From: Mytilisepta virgata
Taxonomy: Eukaryota; Mollusca; Bivalvia; Mytilida; Mytilidae
Assembly (NCBI GenBank): GCA_028015205.1
Contig: CM051521.1
Span: forward strand, 128,596,614-128,660,613
Direction: 5' to 3'
Length of the DNA stretch: 64,000 nucleotides
The first letter of the stretch is position 1. Each line of letters starts with the position of its first letter. Made by a program: the position numbers and the translations under genes. The notes under the pieces are model-generated. The model was not told the origin of the DNA. It searched no databases and saw nothing but the letters and a program-made list of their open reading frames with translations. This document shows, one piece after another, positions 27,801 through 42,900 of the stretch.

Positions 27801-30800
27801 ATAGTTATATTCCGTGTGAGACACCAGTGTGAGATTCATGCATCTCACATCACATTAGCTTGATGTAACAATGCAAAATAAGTCATGTCACAATGCTAGA
27901 ACCTCAGAAAACACACCACTTCGCACAAATGGTAGGACAATGTCGAAATTAACATCGCTTCAATTTGAAAACCTAAAATATATCTTTTTAAAGTTTGTAC
28001 CCTTGGTACAAAACCAAAATGCATACAATCTTTTCGAATATAGAATTTATGTTGCACTAGGTTGCCTAGTTTAAGAGAATGATGGCCATGTTTAATACCT
28101 TTGATTTTCAGTCAAGAAATGTGAGAAAAATAATCAGTCATGGTAAAAAATGTGAGATTGGACAATTCAACCCTCAGGTTCACATTTTCTATCATCAGAA
28201 ACTTGGCAAGCCTCGTTTCTGACTTGAAAATGTGAACCCTCAGGTGGAATTGTTCAATCATGACTGATTATTATAGTCTTTAGTAAGGAGCAGTTAACAT
28301 ACAACAAAGACAAGTATTAAATGATTCCAGAAACAAAAGTATGTAAAAATGTGACACACATATTGTCCAAAATAGATATATGCCTTACCAGTATAGTTTG
28401 TAATATTAGTAGCTTTCAAAATTGTCTTTTTCTTATACATGTCAAAAGCTCAACTCTGATTAAATAGAATATCTTTTATCCAAATACATGTACCATTTTT
28501 TAGCAATTTCACAATAACATTATCAAAACATCATTTTTTTCCATCTGTGAATCTCAATATTATTCATACAGTTATTTGTATATTCCAATAAAGTCACACT
28601 TTTCTACATGAATGGATTCACTTAAAAATAACCACCATATATAAAAATGTAGTATTTTCATTCTATCTAATGTAGTTTATCCATACAAGTTTTCTCTATT
28701 AACACACATTAATCAATGTTGTATGTATTTTAACTGTATTGAATTAAAAGGTAAACATTTCATATATATACTAATTTATCAATGTAGCACTATTTACACT
28801 TAGTTCAAACACAAAGCAAGAGACCTCTTTTATTTTTTTGTTTAAATCCTATAACGGAAGATTTTTATCAGACTAAACGGTGAAGGTTTATTGTTCACCG
28901 TGACATTAAATTGTCAGTTTGTAACATTCATTGTATTCTATATCGTAATATTTTAATCCTCCACTTCTTTACCATATGATGTCTGTAATATTTATTTACA
29001 GGTAAACACAATTTCCCAGTTAAAGCAATGAATGCATTTCGTACTATTTTAAACATCATAATCAGTGTAATAATTCTTTACTTCAAAATACTAAACAAGA
29101 AAAAAAAACAAACCACCAATTGTTTTTTAACAAGACCTCAACAAACATTTCCAACATGAAACTTACACAAAATATTTTTCTAAATAAAGAAAAAATCCAT
29201 GCTTTAACATCTACGTAGTAAAAGCTACCTGTAACAAAGAAGTCTTCAGGTTTCAAAATGCCAGATAAATCTTGTCTTATATTGCAGTAAAGGGTCTTAA
29301 GAAGAAGAAGAATATCTATAATTTGGCTTCAACATCAAGGATTTTCATGCCAATGTGATTGTCATATGGACTTAAGGGCTATATACTAAGAAAATTTAAA
29401 CTGATCTATTGTTGACACAATTTTTCAAACAAGTATTATTTCAATTACCCCTTTTAAGGGTTACCATATTTAAAAGATTTTATGGACTAATTTTAAACAA
29501 ATATTCATGTTTTATCTATCTATGTTCATTTTTGTTACACATTGAGGAAGTTTACAAATACCTGACTGACTGCCCATATTAACCCAAAATACTGTAGGAT
29601 CATCATAAAATGATAATGGTGACGACCAGCCTTTCCTTCCAGGTGTAGAATTCAGGATTTTATCACTAGTCGTATTGTAGTTTGTATGTATGTAAGGTAA
29701 AAATCCAGTCTTATTTGAATTTAATGAAAACTGATCAGGATGTGAAAATAGCTGACTGGAATATTTTTTATTATGTTCGTACTGTCTGGAAATATCAAGA
29801 CATGGATTCCTGTAGTCTGCCTGATGTGAATAGCCATCGTATATTGTCCTAAACTCCACATTAGCAAATAAAACATGGTCATCATGAGCCTGTTGTAATT
29901 GCAAATTATCTCCCTTCATCTTAGCCTCATTTTCATATGCCAAACTAACAAGAACATTTGGATCTTTTATCCAATGTCTCCTACCACTATTAGACGTATT
30001 CTGAATCAAATTTTGATTTGATAACACAGAGATTTCCTGCAATTTACTTACTCCTGGATTTACTGTAAAATCAAGTTTAGTATCTGAATATATGTGATGT
30101 TTTGATACACCATCAAGTTTATACATTCTTGGATAGGAGTTCTCAACCTCACTTATCTGCCATGTTTTACGTTTTCTAGGTGATGCTAGAGATGCCTGTG
30201 GTTGTGTAATGTCAATTTTTCGTTGAACTATTCCTGGTAAATGTACATGTCCTGGCTGATTTAAAACTGAATATTTATTTGTTTGAATGTTATTACTTTG
30301 GACATATCCCCTTGGTGTGTTAATCTGAGACTGAATCCTTGGTGTGATGTTTTGAGACAGTCCACTTGGTGTCCTAGATGTACCTCCATTACTTTGAAAT
30401 ATTCCTCTTGGTGTCCTTGGTGTATCTGCATTGCATTGATACAGTCCCCTAGGTGTCCTTGGTGTATCTACATCACTTTGATACAGTCCCCTAGGTGTCC
30501 TTGGTGGTGTATCTGCATTACTTTGATACAGTCCCCTAAGTGTCCTTGGGCTATCTACATCACTTTGATACAGTCCCCTAGGTGTCCTTGGTGGTGTATC
30601 TACATTACTTTGATACAGTCCCTTAGGTCTCCTGGGTGTATCTCTGTTACTATGAAATGTTCCTCTTGGTATGTTACTCTGTGATGCTCTTTTTGGTGTG
30701 CCTGGTGTAGAAGTATTTCTCAGCCACCATCCCGGTCCCAAGGACATGCTGGTTCCTGGTTAACTGAATCACTGGGGATTCTTCACATATCAAAATATTT

Positions 30801-33800
30801 CATAAAAGGTTCATTTTTCATTTACAGAATCTAGGTTCACACAAAAAGTACTTTTTACCAAAAAAATGTGGTAATCCATTGATAACAACAAAAAAAGATC
30901 AATATTAGTCCATATGTGATTTACAATATGGAAATTAAATGTCTTGTTCTTATTACTTAATCATGCATGGAAGGTCAAAGTAATCGAAACTGTCATTTAT
31001 TTTCACTGCAATTCAACCAATTCAATTTCTTAAGCTTCATGCTTACATGCACTATACTGAAAGTGAAAAAATCCATGCTTTTAAATTATTTATATTTATT
31101 AATACTAAGTAGAAGGAAAGTATTTCGTTTCGGAAAATTAATCCTAAATGGTATGGAATTTAAAGTAAAAGTGAAAATCTAGTTAATTAAATTGACACTT
31201 TTAGAAGTCCTATATGACTAAGTAAAGTGGTGTCTATAAATATGACAAAGTGTCAAATGTGAAAGATATATCATTGCTCAATCAAGTATTAAATATGAAT
31301 TTTAATAAACTGTAGTGATCCTTAAAGGTATTACACACAGATAGCATTGAAAATTAATATTGTAATAAATCTAAAATCTTTCTATTCCTTTATAAATTAT
31401 CACATGAATTCTCAATTAATTAAAATATCAGAGTCTGTTGCCAAAAGTTAATTTGCAGTTATTTTGATGTAGTAGTTAAACTTTGGTTATATAATAACCC
31501 AAAGAGACTCATTAACTCACAGAACAAATAAAACAATACAATTTGATGCCAAGCAATCCTTTGAAAACATATCATTAGTAATATAAACAAAGATTGATTC
31601 CTATCTCCAGTGGCTGTATAGATACACTGAAATGGATAGTGTAACTTAATGTAAAGCATATCTTAGAAAAAGATGTTGCTGTACATGTAAGAGTTGGCAA
31701 AAATATTCTGAATTTCCCAACAATGTAAATCAGTGTGAACAACAATATGGAAAAGACTCTGTATCTTGATTGGATTTTAACTGAAAACTTTGTTGAAAGT
31801 ATGAGAGATCTAGGTCAAACTACACATGCAACAAAATATAGGATTTATTGCAATCATGTAAAATACAATCTACTAATGGTTATGAAGTCTGCATATATTG
31901 TAGACTTTCCATGATAATTGAGATAAACAATAATCCTTAGAACTTAATCAACTGGAGCATAAAAATGAGGTCAAGGCCATGTGATGCCTGTCATGCAAAC
32001 ATATAAATGTACTCCTGAACCCACATATCAAATATTATACTTTTTGAGGAACAGACCTAACCTGGCCAGTGAGATCAAAGTCCTATAATCACTGAAAAAC
32101 GCATTCTCATCACAACAAATCCTCATACCAAATATTACTGAACTGGCATGTACAGTTACAGAGAAAAAAGAAATAATCCTGAAAACTTAACCTGAACATT
32201 GGAGTGTGGTACATACATTCCCCACCCCAGCTTTCAATGCTACAATGTATATACTTACTGATACCACATTAGGTCTGCATTATAAAGAAATATTACTGAC
32301 AAGAGTGGACACACAAAAATGTCTCGCCTGTCATGTATTTCTAATGAAAGTAAATGCTATCAGACATACATTATAAATTTTAAGCTGTAAATAATGAGAT
32401 AATTTCAATGCTGCTGATGCCTGTATGAACACTAAAGCTGCTGCCAGACCTGCTGAAGACAACTATAATAATGTCTTCATACTACTAATTGTAAAATATT
32501 TCCATACACCAAATATAGTTTACCTATTACATATATTTTTATAAAAAATACCAAAACACAAAACTTAACTTTAACCACAGAACCTTATAAATGATGTCAA
32601 GGTCAGATGACACCTGTCAGTTGGACATGTACACCTTACAATCAATCCATATACTAAAATATAGCAGACCTATTGCATACAGTATTCGAAAAACAGAGCA
32701 AAACACAAAAACTTAACTATAAGCAGTGAACCATGAAAATGAGGACAAGGTCAGATGACACATGTCAGTTGGACATGCACACCTTACAATCCTTCCATAC
32801 ACCAAAAATAGTAGACCTATTGCATACAGTATTTGAAAAACAGGCCAAAACACAAAAACTTAACTATAACAACTGAACCATGAAAATGATGTCAAAGTCA
32901 AATGACACTTGCCAGTTGGACATGTACACCTTACAATCCTTCCATATACCAAATACAGTAGACCTATTGCATACAGTATTCGAAAAACAGACCAAAACAC
33001 AAAAACTTAACTATAACCACTGAACCATGAAAATGAGGTCAAGGTCAGATGACACCTGCCAGATGGACATGTACACTCTACAATCCTTCCATACACCAAA
33101 TATACTAGATCTATTGCTTATAGTATCTGAGATTTTGACTTGACCATCAAAACTTCACCTTGTTCACTGATCCTTGAAATGGGGTTGAGGTCAATTGAAA
33201 ACTGTCTGATGGAGATGAGGACCTTGTAAGGTACGCACATACCAAATATAGTTATCCTATTACTCATAACAAGATTACAAAAAATCTTAAATTTTTTTTC
33301 AAGTAGTCACTGAACCATGAAAATGAGGTCAAGGACAATGTACATATGACAGACGGAAACTTTGTAACATAAGGCATCTATATACAAAGTATAAAGCATC
33401 CAGGTCTTCCACCTTCTAAAATATTAAAGAACCTTTGTGAGCACGCTCACATACCCCACGTCTTCATATTGTCACTGGAGGAACAAAATCTCACTTCACA
33501 AGTAAAATGAACACAATCAAATGCTTACCTTCACATATTTATCCTAATTTGAATGGCAGCATGTTGGGAAATTTAAATTCCAAGCAAGAGGAGTCAACAG
33601 TAATAGTATAAGTTCAAATTGGCGTAACTCCTGGAGAAAAAATTGAATCGTCATTTCCTGTCGATATGCACATCTACGTAGTATGTCCTTATTATCTGAA
33701 AAGGTTTCATGAAATTCTGTTGTGTGGTTTGAGAGGAGTTGCGATGACAAACTGTTGCAGTAGTACAATAAAGTAAATAAGTTCAAAGGGGCGTAACTCG

Positions 33801-33949
33801 TAGAAAAAAAATTGAATCACAATTTCCTGTCGATATGCACAACTACATAGTATATCCTTATTATCTAAAAAGGTTTCGTGAAATTCTGTTGTGTGGTTTG
33901 AGAGGAGTTGCGATGACAAGAAACAGGACTGATGGACTGACGGACGGAT

Positions 33950-33985
<36 letters not shown>

Positions 33986-36900
33986 CGCGTGGGGTATAAT
34001 AAAGCTTTTAAGAAGTTAGTTAACGCCGCCACCGGATCACTATCCCTATGTCGAGCTTTCTGCAACTTAAGTCGCAGGCTGGACAAAAAATGGTTAAAGT
34101 AAAATATGTCACATTCCATCTCACCTTGTGGTTCAAAACAACATTTCCAAATTTCAAACAATTAAGTAAAATTATACTGAAGTTGCTACAAAGAAATATC
34201 AATTCTGGCTATTTTTTGTATATTAAAAAGGGGAACAACTCAGAAACAATAAAAGTAAAATAAAGCAAATTAAAACTTGATCTGTATTTAGTGGTCCCTA
34301 ATTATAACAATATTTGACACAATTTGGTAAAACTATATTGAAATTATTGAAAAGAAATTCTGTTAATTGACAATAGCTGTCTTGATTTTTTGTGCTATTG
34401 CAGGTCTCATTTTAACTCTTTGTAATTCATATTAAGTCGCCACAATTGGTGATTAAATTCTTTAACTCTGGTGACCAATGAAATCCAGATTTTAATCCTT
34501 CTTTGTCTTTGGTCCCACATGCGCTTGAAAGTTGGGAGAAAATAGATCATTTCATGCACATGTATGACACAGATTAATAACCAGTTGGCTTCACGACCAT
34601 TTCTTCAAGAACATTATCTTTGCCCAAATATAACCACCAGTCTCAAGCACACCTTGCTATGTGTTGGAATTATCGATCTTCAGACTTTTCTTTGTCAAGG
34701 TCGATCACGTATGCAATGAACTGATACCGAATGTTGAGGGTTGAGGACCGCATTGCAACACAATAGTTTGGTAGCCAGTTCACTGAGTTCATACTGATTT
34801 ACGATACATGATTTACCTACTAACAGTATGTGCATACACGGAACCAGTTCATTGTTTACTTTTCAATCGCTGAAACACAAGAAAACCGTCACCAATCACC
34901 CAAATAATCAGATCGATTTTACAGATTTTTCTGAGCGATATGATGACCGAAATAAAAACAAACAACACTAGGAATCACCAAGTAAGGGTGAAATTAAGAC
35001 ATCACCCCCCCCCCCCCCCCCCCCTAAAATTTCTCAACAGATTTACACGTATCTCAAAAATGACCAAATCGGCATCAGAAAAAGCGGAAATCTGCGGAAA
35101 ACTTTCATCCCTGATCTTAACCAATTCAATTCCGAGTGAAGAAGTATAACCAATTCAATTACACGTGAAGAAGTAAAAATTTTATTTTTTAACGAACAGA
35201 AGACAACTACACACGTTCGCTACTTGTTTTCCCCTTTAGAGGCCTCCATATATGGGATGTTTATTCAAATCAGATAACGAAAAGGCCAAATCTTGAAATA
35301 AGGAGGAAATCTGATTCTTTCGATCAGATGTGATAAATTGGGGTTACTGATGTTTTATCTACAATGTAGATACTGCCTTATAATTTTAATTATTTATAAC
35401 ATCTTTATTTGCAAAATTTGAAACAAACAAGACATTGAAAGTTGATAGGCATGATCGGGGCCACAGGTGATAATCCAACATTTTGTTTGAGAGGCCGACT
35501 TCAAAAACAGTTAATTAAGACAATCAAGACAATAATTAAAGCCTGGATGATAAATTATGGATTCAATTATGATTGTAATAAAGACAGATGAAGGATTTAT
35601 AAACAGTTTTACAAACAGTTATCAAAACAAGTGATTCAAGCCCGGGAAGCTGTTGGGGAAGCTATCGAGGACAAACAACATTTCAAAGGGGAAGATGGCA
35701 TATTTCAATAAACAAATTAAAATCATTTTATCAAATATATATATTTTTTTGATTCATTCTATTATTAAAAATTCTTCTCTCGTACCTACAATAAAAAATG
35801 TGTGAGTCTTCCTAAGAAGACATGCCTGTGGACGACAATTTTTACAAAAGATATTAAAAATTTTCTAAAAATGAAATATATATTCACACCTTTGCATTAC
35901 ATGTAAGGTTAATGCACAGAGAAAGTTTCATCAAATTGCTTTGAGCGGTTATGGAGCAGTTGAGGATAGAAGTTTTGACCCCCCCCCACTTTTTTTAAAA
36001 AAAAAAGTCCATTTTTACAAAAAAATATTTAAAATTTTCTAAAAATGAAATATATATGCACACCTGCGCATTAAGGTTAATGCACAGAGAAAGTTTCATC
36101 AAATTCAATTGAGCAGTTTATGAGTAGTTGAGGATAGAAGAAAAGTGTGACAACGCAAGACAACAGATAGTGATCCCTATGTTTCAACCATGCGTTCATT
36201 TCTTGAGCCGTGGCTTTATTTTCAGTGCTGCTTTTCCATGAACAAAATCAAATTTTCTCCCAAAAAATGGCCGTGCAGCTTAAAGTACAGTGCCGATTTA
36301 TCTCTGAATTTTACAATACACTAATGAGGAGGTTATTTAAAGTTTTGAAAAATGTAAACATTATCTAGAGGCCCACAGTAGCCTATCGACCCAATACCTG
36401 ACAAATTTTTATAATGTAAAACGGGTCAGTATTGCATTCAGTCTGTCGATATAGAAACTTACGGACCTTCAAAAAGGACTAACTTAACAAGGTAATATAT
36501 TTTATCTGATAAACTCTTCTACCAAATAAAACTTGCTTCAGTTTAAACAAAGCGAAAGTGGCTGATATATGGTATTAAAAACAAATGATATACAAACTAT
36601 TGTACATACATGTGTATATCAGAATGTACAATGAATATTATTTAATTAACCTATGTAAACCACAAATTTGTCCGATTTGAACTAAATCAACTTAGCAGTG
36701 GTTCAGTTTACACGTGGTGTCACTGTAGTTACAACACATACACAAACAATATGACTAAACTACCAACCTTTATTGATTTCTTCTGCATCAGGACTAAGTC
36801 TATCAGATACAATAGGTTTTGGTAACTTTCTGTCAGAATGATTCATAGTTCTTGTTTCACTACGGATTGGTGGTATTGGTTTGGACAGTTTCTGATTAGA

Positions 36901-39900
36901 CTCATTTGAAGAATTAGACGAACCACTGGCAGGTCTGGCTGGAGAGGGAGAACTGGAAAAGTTTCTGTTTAAATTTTTTGATTCAGATGCTATGTGATCT
37001 GATCTTGATTTTGTAACAGGATTCTTTTGAGATTCATGCTGCGGTATTATAGACTCAGATATGTCTCCATTGGGTCTATCAGATCTAGACTGTCTCACAG
37101 GTGTTCCAGATTTTGTTTGGTTACTATTTGAGACTGTTTTTTCTGTAGTAACAGTTGTAGATTTTACAGGTGGTGGGGACACTGTGGCTGGTGACGATGG
37201 TTTTGGGGATGGCTGATCATCTGTGTCACTTAAGCTAATTATATATCCATAATCAAATACTTGATTTCCACATCCCTTGTCTACTATGCCATCAAATATT
37301 AACTCTCCTCCTAGAAATATCCTGGCATGCCTTACACCTATATCCAAATCCTGAAACGAAAAATAAAAATCACTCATACTGTGCTTTCCGATTATACTTT
37401 TTGTTCTTTCAAATTCAGCAATACATCGTAACCATGATGATCTGGGAACAAAACTTATTTTCCTGCTAAAATGATTGTTTTACTATAGAATAGAGAATGG
37501 AAACAGGGAATCTGTCTAAGAGACAACAACCAGACCAAAGAGCAGAAAACAGCTCAAGGCTACCAATGGGTCTTCAATGCAGCAAGAAAATTCCGCACCT
37601 GAAGGCCAACTTCAGCCTGCCCCTAAACAATAATGTATACTAGTTCAGCAAAATGGACGGCATATAGTCTATGTTTTTTTTTTACATTTTTATAAAATTT
37701 CCCTTGTTTCTCTATAAAATACAATATTACAGGTAAGTTCAGTTAATTAAATTCTACAGTAACATTTGTAAATATAACTTACCTGTATACTTTTGTTGTA
37801 GTTCCAGATTTTGACCCTTGAGAGAAGATCAGGTGATGATATAGGTAAGGAGACACAAATCTCTACAGGTATACCTTTCCTGTACCTACAGCACCACATG
37901 TTTCTGTCTTTATTTGTCTGGAACAATAAAAATATTAAGTAGAAATACAGACTCAGGATCTGAATTTGACCAATTCCAACAGCTATACATTTCAGTTCAT
38001 ATTAAAGTGCAGTTCATTTGGAAAGGGGTTTCAGAAGAACTAAAACTTTAAATATATGGTGGCCATATAAGTTGTCTAACTAAGATGAAATATGCAAACC
38101 ATATTCAGATCATCACATAGATCTTTCATATCAAGTTTTCAGAAATAAGAGATATTTCAATGCAACAGCAACCATGAAATGACCTTAAAAGTACAAAAAG
38201 TATTCATTTGGGCAAAGTTTTCAAAAAAGGTCTCTTGGAGTTAAATAAATCAGAGAGCCCTGATGCCTGATGATAGTCTGGCTCATACCAAATACATAGA
38301 CCATACCATAGATGCCTCTTATCAATTTCAGCAGAAGAAATTAAAACAATTTGACAAAATCAAAATAAGGAATTGTTCACTGAAACCACAGTAGTTGTTC
38401 AACCAGAATAAAAAATTCAAACACTTTAACTTTCTTTCCAATGACAATTAAAAAAGTATCACTTCTTTTGGCAATGCAGCTAGGGAAGAGATTTTTGTAC
38501 TGGACCAAGTCAGAAATAAGAAATTGTTTCTATTAGCCATATTAAATCTCCAACTATGATAAAATATGCTTCATACTAAATTTCAATTCATTTTTCCATG
38601 TGGTTTCTTATAATACAATGTAGATTTGAAATTTTACCAATAATAAATAAAGAATTGTTTGAAGGAGCCAAACATATCAGGATATATAAAAAAAAAATTG
38701 AAATATCTTTCCCATGTAATTTCTGTATACAGCTTTAAAGATACAAAGTTTATAAAACTAAGGTATTGTGAAAACTATAGCTGAAAAAATTCAAATTAAG
38801 AAAATATAAAATGTAAATTAAGATTTAAACTGATTGCAATATCTTTTGCCATTGTTTTGTAATGCTTTAACACCTATGTTGATTGTTATTACCTTTGTTT
38901 TCCCATTAAATATAACATCCATCAGATTTCTATTGTCTCTGGCCCCATGGACTGTTACGTTACTACTCTGCACAGGTATCAACTTCTTATTTTTATCAAA
39001 GAACTGTAACTCTGTAAGTCCTACCAATTCCTTATTACCCCACGTTGATACAAGTTCAATATTTATTTCTGTCATATTTTCTGGAGATTTTGATTTGACA
39101 GGGGAAATATTCTGAAATCAAATGAAAACAAAAGTTATCATATAAAGTATAACAATCCCACATTTTTGTGCAACATTACCCTACTTTATCAAATAATTTA
39201 GAATTCTCATCCCAAAAAATTCCTCAACTTCTTTGAAATTTTTTGCCAAAAATGTGATAATTCAAATATTGTCATCTTTGAATTATCATAGGTTTGACTA
39301 AAGGATCATTCATTTGCACAATATGATTTTCAAATCTAATTTCAATTCAATTTTACATCTCTGAAGTGCATTATGATCATTATTTCATATTATATAGTTA
39401 ATTTTAATTATTACATCATTTTTATATAAAACTATTATCAAATCAGATTGAATGAGAAAGAAAATCATACCATGTAAATCTACCTCAATTGTGGGAGCAT
39501 ACACTTCTTGAGAAGTTTTTTTACATGTTCATATAATTGACCCTAACACTGCTTAATCTAGGTACAATGAAATTTTCTCCTCAACTTAAATTTTCTACAA
39601 TATGGTTAAATTTCTACTGAAAAATTCTTCATTTACTAGAGCGTATCTATATTTTGAAAGTCACTAAGCCAAGATCTACTGTACTGATAAACAAACCTTT
39701 GAATGGATTGGTTTATTGACCATGCTGTTAACTGGTTCTGTTGCTTTCACTGGTGTGTTGGGTTTCTGTTTATTTTCACTGTCAACTGATGTTTCTATAT
39801 TTGATAAAACTGTCATCAACTTTTTCTGTTGCCTGTGTTAACAAAATGTTCCAGTAAAATTTCTTAAAAGTACTGTTTGTGAATAATATAAGAACCTTTA

Positions 39901-42900
39901 ATTTAACAGTACAAATCTAAAATGTACCTTAATTCAACCCTTTTGAATATAAGACTTGATTAAACATCATTATCAGACAAAAATCTCTGTTATGGATGTA
40001 TAAATATGGTATTCATATCACTCGGTTGTCCAATCTCCTGACCAACAGATTCCATAAGTTTCATATTAAAGAAAAAACACTGTTTTCTCATGAAACAAAG
40101 CCTACACTTCTGAGCAAAATTAACAAATCTCCTGATTTTAGGTTTGAAGTTTGTTACATATATTCTTGCTAGTATTTACACTGTGTTTAGTCTTTTTGGA
40201 CAGAAAAAAAAGAAAATAATTGGAGTGTGCATCACTGAGACAACATCCAATCAGACAACATATGTCATGATCTTCAATGATAAGTCTTAGTAGTCCACAC
40301 CAAAATACCAACACTAAATAACAAAGGATGATGATGATGGTATCAAAAAGTCAATATTTCAACAAAAATCCTACATAAGGTACATCACATGAAACACACA
40401 ATAAACTAGAAATACTGTGAGCAAAGCTCACTAATTGATACCCCCGCACCCCCTATCACAAAGTATGGCAAAGTCAATGTTTTGCTATAGAAAACATAAG
40501 AAGTTGGTCAGATCAAAATCTAAAATAGGAGGTGCACTATGGCATCATGTGATAAAGATTCTCTGAAAGTCTCATGGAATTCCCTTTAGTGGTTTAGGAG
40601 GAGTTGCGGATGGCATACTGGTACCCCCTATCACAATGAATGGCAAAGTCCATGTGTTGGTATGGAAAACCCCAAATGTTGGTCAGATCAAAATCTAAAA
40701 TAGGAGGTGCACTACAGCATCATGTAAGAAAGATCTTCTGAAAGTTTCATCAAATTCCATTCAGTGGTTTAGGAGGAGTTGCGGATGGCATCATGGTACC
40801 CCTATCACAATGAATGTCAAAGTCCATGTTTTGGTATGGGTAACCCCAAAAATTGGTCCGATCAAATTCTAAAATAGGAGGTGCACAATGCCATCATGGG
40901 ATGAAGATTCTCTGAAAGTTTCATCAAATTCCATTCAGTAGTTTAGGAGGAGTTGCGGATACAAAGGTCGGACGGACGGACGGACAGACACAACGAATAC
41001 TATATACCAAAAGCGGGGGTATAATTATAGTCTTTGAGGACATTCATATTTAAGATAATTACTTTGGTTGCATGAGTAAAACTTTCTTCATTATTTCTGA
41101 AAGTTTATCATTCTTCAAGAAACTCTCACTGGAATCCTGTGGAATATTTTTGGATTCTCTTTCCTGAACAGACTCCCTTATATTTTCTGATTTCCTAACA
41201 GATGTAACATCTTTTGATCTATTTGATTTTTGTGACAGCCGAACTTCAGATGTATCTTTATTTGGAGTTTTAACATGTCTGGCCTCCAAAGATCTCCTTT
41301 GAGGGTTTAAACTGGATGGTCTCTGTTTCTGAAGAATCAAAGCAAAATCATGTTAAACACTTGTTGTTTGTTGTGAATATTTCTTATCAAACCTATCAGA
41401 ATGACAGAATGTCCATGTAATAAAAAATTTGCAATTACATGTAGATATTCTCTCTTTGGCTTGCATACAGTCATACTCCTGTGTATATTTTGTACCTTTA
41501 CTCCATTTTACACAGTGGAATAAGTCATAACAGTGCAAAACAGACTGTACAGATATTCAGAAAGGGTATTAAACTAAATATGTTAATTATTGCAAAAAAT
41601 GTCTAGGATGAATATCTCAATAATAAAATTGACATTTTGAATTTTTCTATTATATTGTTTTTGAAGAAAAACATCAATCATATTAATTACATGTATCTCT
41701 CAATATTGTATGTAAACAAAGAATAACAATAATAAAGGCACAACAATATTTCTGAATTTACAGTTACAGTTAAAATAAAGGTTACAATAAACCTATGAAG
41801 ACCATAAAAAGGGGTACAAAATTATATTAATTGAATTTTTAACAGATTTGATGAATGAGTTTTAGTATCTATAACTTACTGACTTATCTGGTGTAGATGG
41901 AGTATGTCTTTGTTTTGTTGCTTTCTCATTCTCTGCTTTAAGGGCTGCCAATACAGCTGAAGCTTCCTCGTTGGAATCTACCTTTTCTGCCTGTTGACGT
42001 CTATTTGCTGATAATGGCCGTTCTTGTTTAGATCTTGATGGTATATCTAATAAGTAGAATGGTGCATTTAAACTTGACATGTAGTTATATTTTTGTATAT
42101 TCTAATAGGCATCTTTCGCTGAATTGCATTAAAAGTCATGATTCTGCTCAAAATGATACACCCTTCAAAATTTGATTTTTTGGTGAACTGATATTGTATA
42201 TAGGTAACGTTTGTTTCCTCTTACTCATTTATCTCAAAATTACTTATATATCAAAGTAAGTTGGTGGACTTTTGTGTACTCTTATTATCTAAGAGTTCCT
42301 GGAAAGAAAAGATATATCAGCCAAATTCTCAACACAAAAACACTACATACAGGTAAGGGCTATGTCCTGGGGGCTATTCAATTAAAATGGATGTTGGAGG
42401 GTAGGAAGAGTTTTATTATAGCATATGGGTCCTGGGTAATTTTTAGTTTTTGCCTATCAGATGTATGTAAAGTTATCTAAAAAAAGTTTGTTGGTTGTGG
42501 GAGTATTTTGAGAGCCCCTTCCTATCCTCCCACATTCATTTTAATGGAATTGTCTTAACAAATTGATAAGCAACTGATCATTTTTTATGGCTGTTTTCAT
42601 CACCTGCGTCACAAAGAGGAAAACAAAAAAGTAAGAAGAATAACAAAAATAATAAGAAAAGCAGCAAAACAATAAGTCTCCAAACTTTGTTTGTGAGACT
42701 TAATTTCACATCTTACAGCACTCTCAACTAATTTGAGCAGAATCCTATGGCATATTTTAACTTTGACCAAACAATTCTTCTAATTGTAACTTGCATGACT
42801 TTCTGAGATATTGAACATACAGGAAACTGTCAGTTTTGATGGAGATGATTGAATTCAGATAAATATATTTATGTCCAAAGTCTGTTTCCATAGATAAATA

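Noticed and set aside
30283..30684. 133-residue plus-strand ORF
   Set aside because: It is the antisense shadow of the coding minisatellite in KATNIP; its repetitive C/I/L-rich peptide follows from the repeat.
35005..35026. Poly-C tract as a structural signal
   Set aside because: A homopolymer of this kind (also the G run near 59,340) may be polymorphic or a sequencing artefact; no other support.
34940..35149. Plus-strand ORF with MMTEIKTNN start
   Set aside because: It runs through a poly-C tract; no splice partner or recognised domain, and KATNIP needs no exon here.
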